This document shows, in pieces, positions 63,925-64,000 of a stretch of 64,000 bases of DNA. The notes beneath the pieces are model-generated. The model was given only the letters and a program-made list of their open reading frames with translations, was not told the DNA's origin and ran no database searches. The stretch covers positions 1-64,000 of the forward strand of contig FMUV01000003.1 in NCBI GenBank assembly GCA_900101355.1, read 5' to 3'. Both the position numbers and the translations under genes were made by a program. This DNA comes from Ruminococcus sp. YE282 (lineage in GTDB: Bacteria > Bacillota > Clostridia > Oscillospirales > Acutalibacteraceae). The first letter of the stretch is position 1. Every line of letters begins with the position of its first letter.

Positions 63925-64000
63925 TTTAATTAAAGCAGAGCTTTATAAAATGTCTAAGATGACATCTATATATATCAGTTTTTTGATATGCTGTGTTAGT
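63917..64000 (+). CDS. ABC-2-type transporter permease, N-terminus only
   Basis: The first 28 codons are present (MFNLIKAELYKMSKMTSIYI then a hydrophobic FLICCV run); the rest is off the right edge. The start ATG lies inside the last codons of the ATPase gene. N-termini with LIKAELYK followed by a first membrane span are typical of BcrB-like permeases, which partner BcrA-like ATPases. The function follows mostly from this context. Confidence 0.75.
   Translation, partial: MFNLIKAELYKMSKMTSIYISFLICCVS

Overview
The window is almost entirely one modular polyketide synthase (PKS) locus of the trans-acyltransferase (trans-AT) kind. It holds seven assembly-line proteins (about 20,300 residues, 15 ketosynthase domains) in two divergent transcription blocks, followed by the start of an ABC transporter operon. 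AT-rich codon use, GGAGG-type ribosome sites, an IS256-type transposase remnant and BcrA-like exporter genes point to a low-GC Firmicute, most likely a Clostridia-class anaerobe; this is inference and I do not recognise the cluster as a characterised one.

Layout: 1-222 is the right end of an IS256-family insertion sequence, then two strong hairpins (314-349, 388-424) close the leftward PKS block. Leftward genes, in transcription order, are 32729-26598 (KS-DH*-KR-ACP-ACP-KS), 26367-20404 (linker-linker-DH*-KR-dead ACP-ACP-KS) and 20386-461 (6641 residues, five KS). An intergenic region of about 0.9 kb (32730-33621) carries the divergent promoters and three palindromic operator-like sites. Rightward genes are 33622-34470 (free-standing di-ACP with beta-branching flag Trp), 34467-51137 (5556 residues, four KS), 51254-58090 (two KS, C-terminal KR relic) and 58115-62791 (a cis-AT-like KS with a dead AT, DH-like domain, ACP and thioesterase). 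Then come an ABC ATPase (62998-63924) and the first 28 codons of its permease.

How it works together (inference): no working AT, ER, methyltransferase, NRPS or HMG-CoA-synthase-like enzyme is encoded here, so malonyl loading and beta-branching must be supplied by genes outside the window. The split modules fit one colinear order: 32729 gene, 26367 gene, 20386 gene, di-ACP, 34467 gene, 51254 gene, thioesterase gene. The last KS of the 20386 gene would be completed by the free di-ACP, whose product is picked up by the first KS of the 34467 gene. KS and upstream ACP types co-vary along the whole order, which supports it. The predicted product is a long, partly polyene, beta-branched polyketide released by the terminal thioesterase and perhaps exported by the ABC system. 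A recurring palindrome (CACAAAWTGTG) at the promoters suggests one regulator controls all transcription units.
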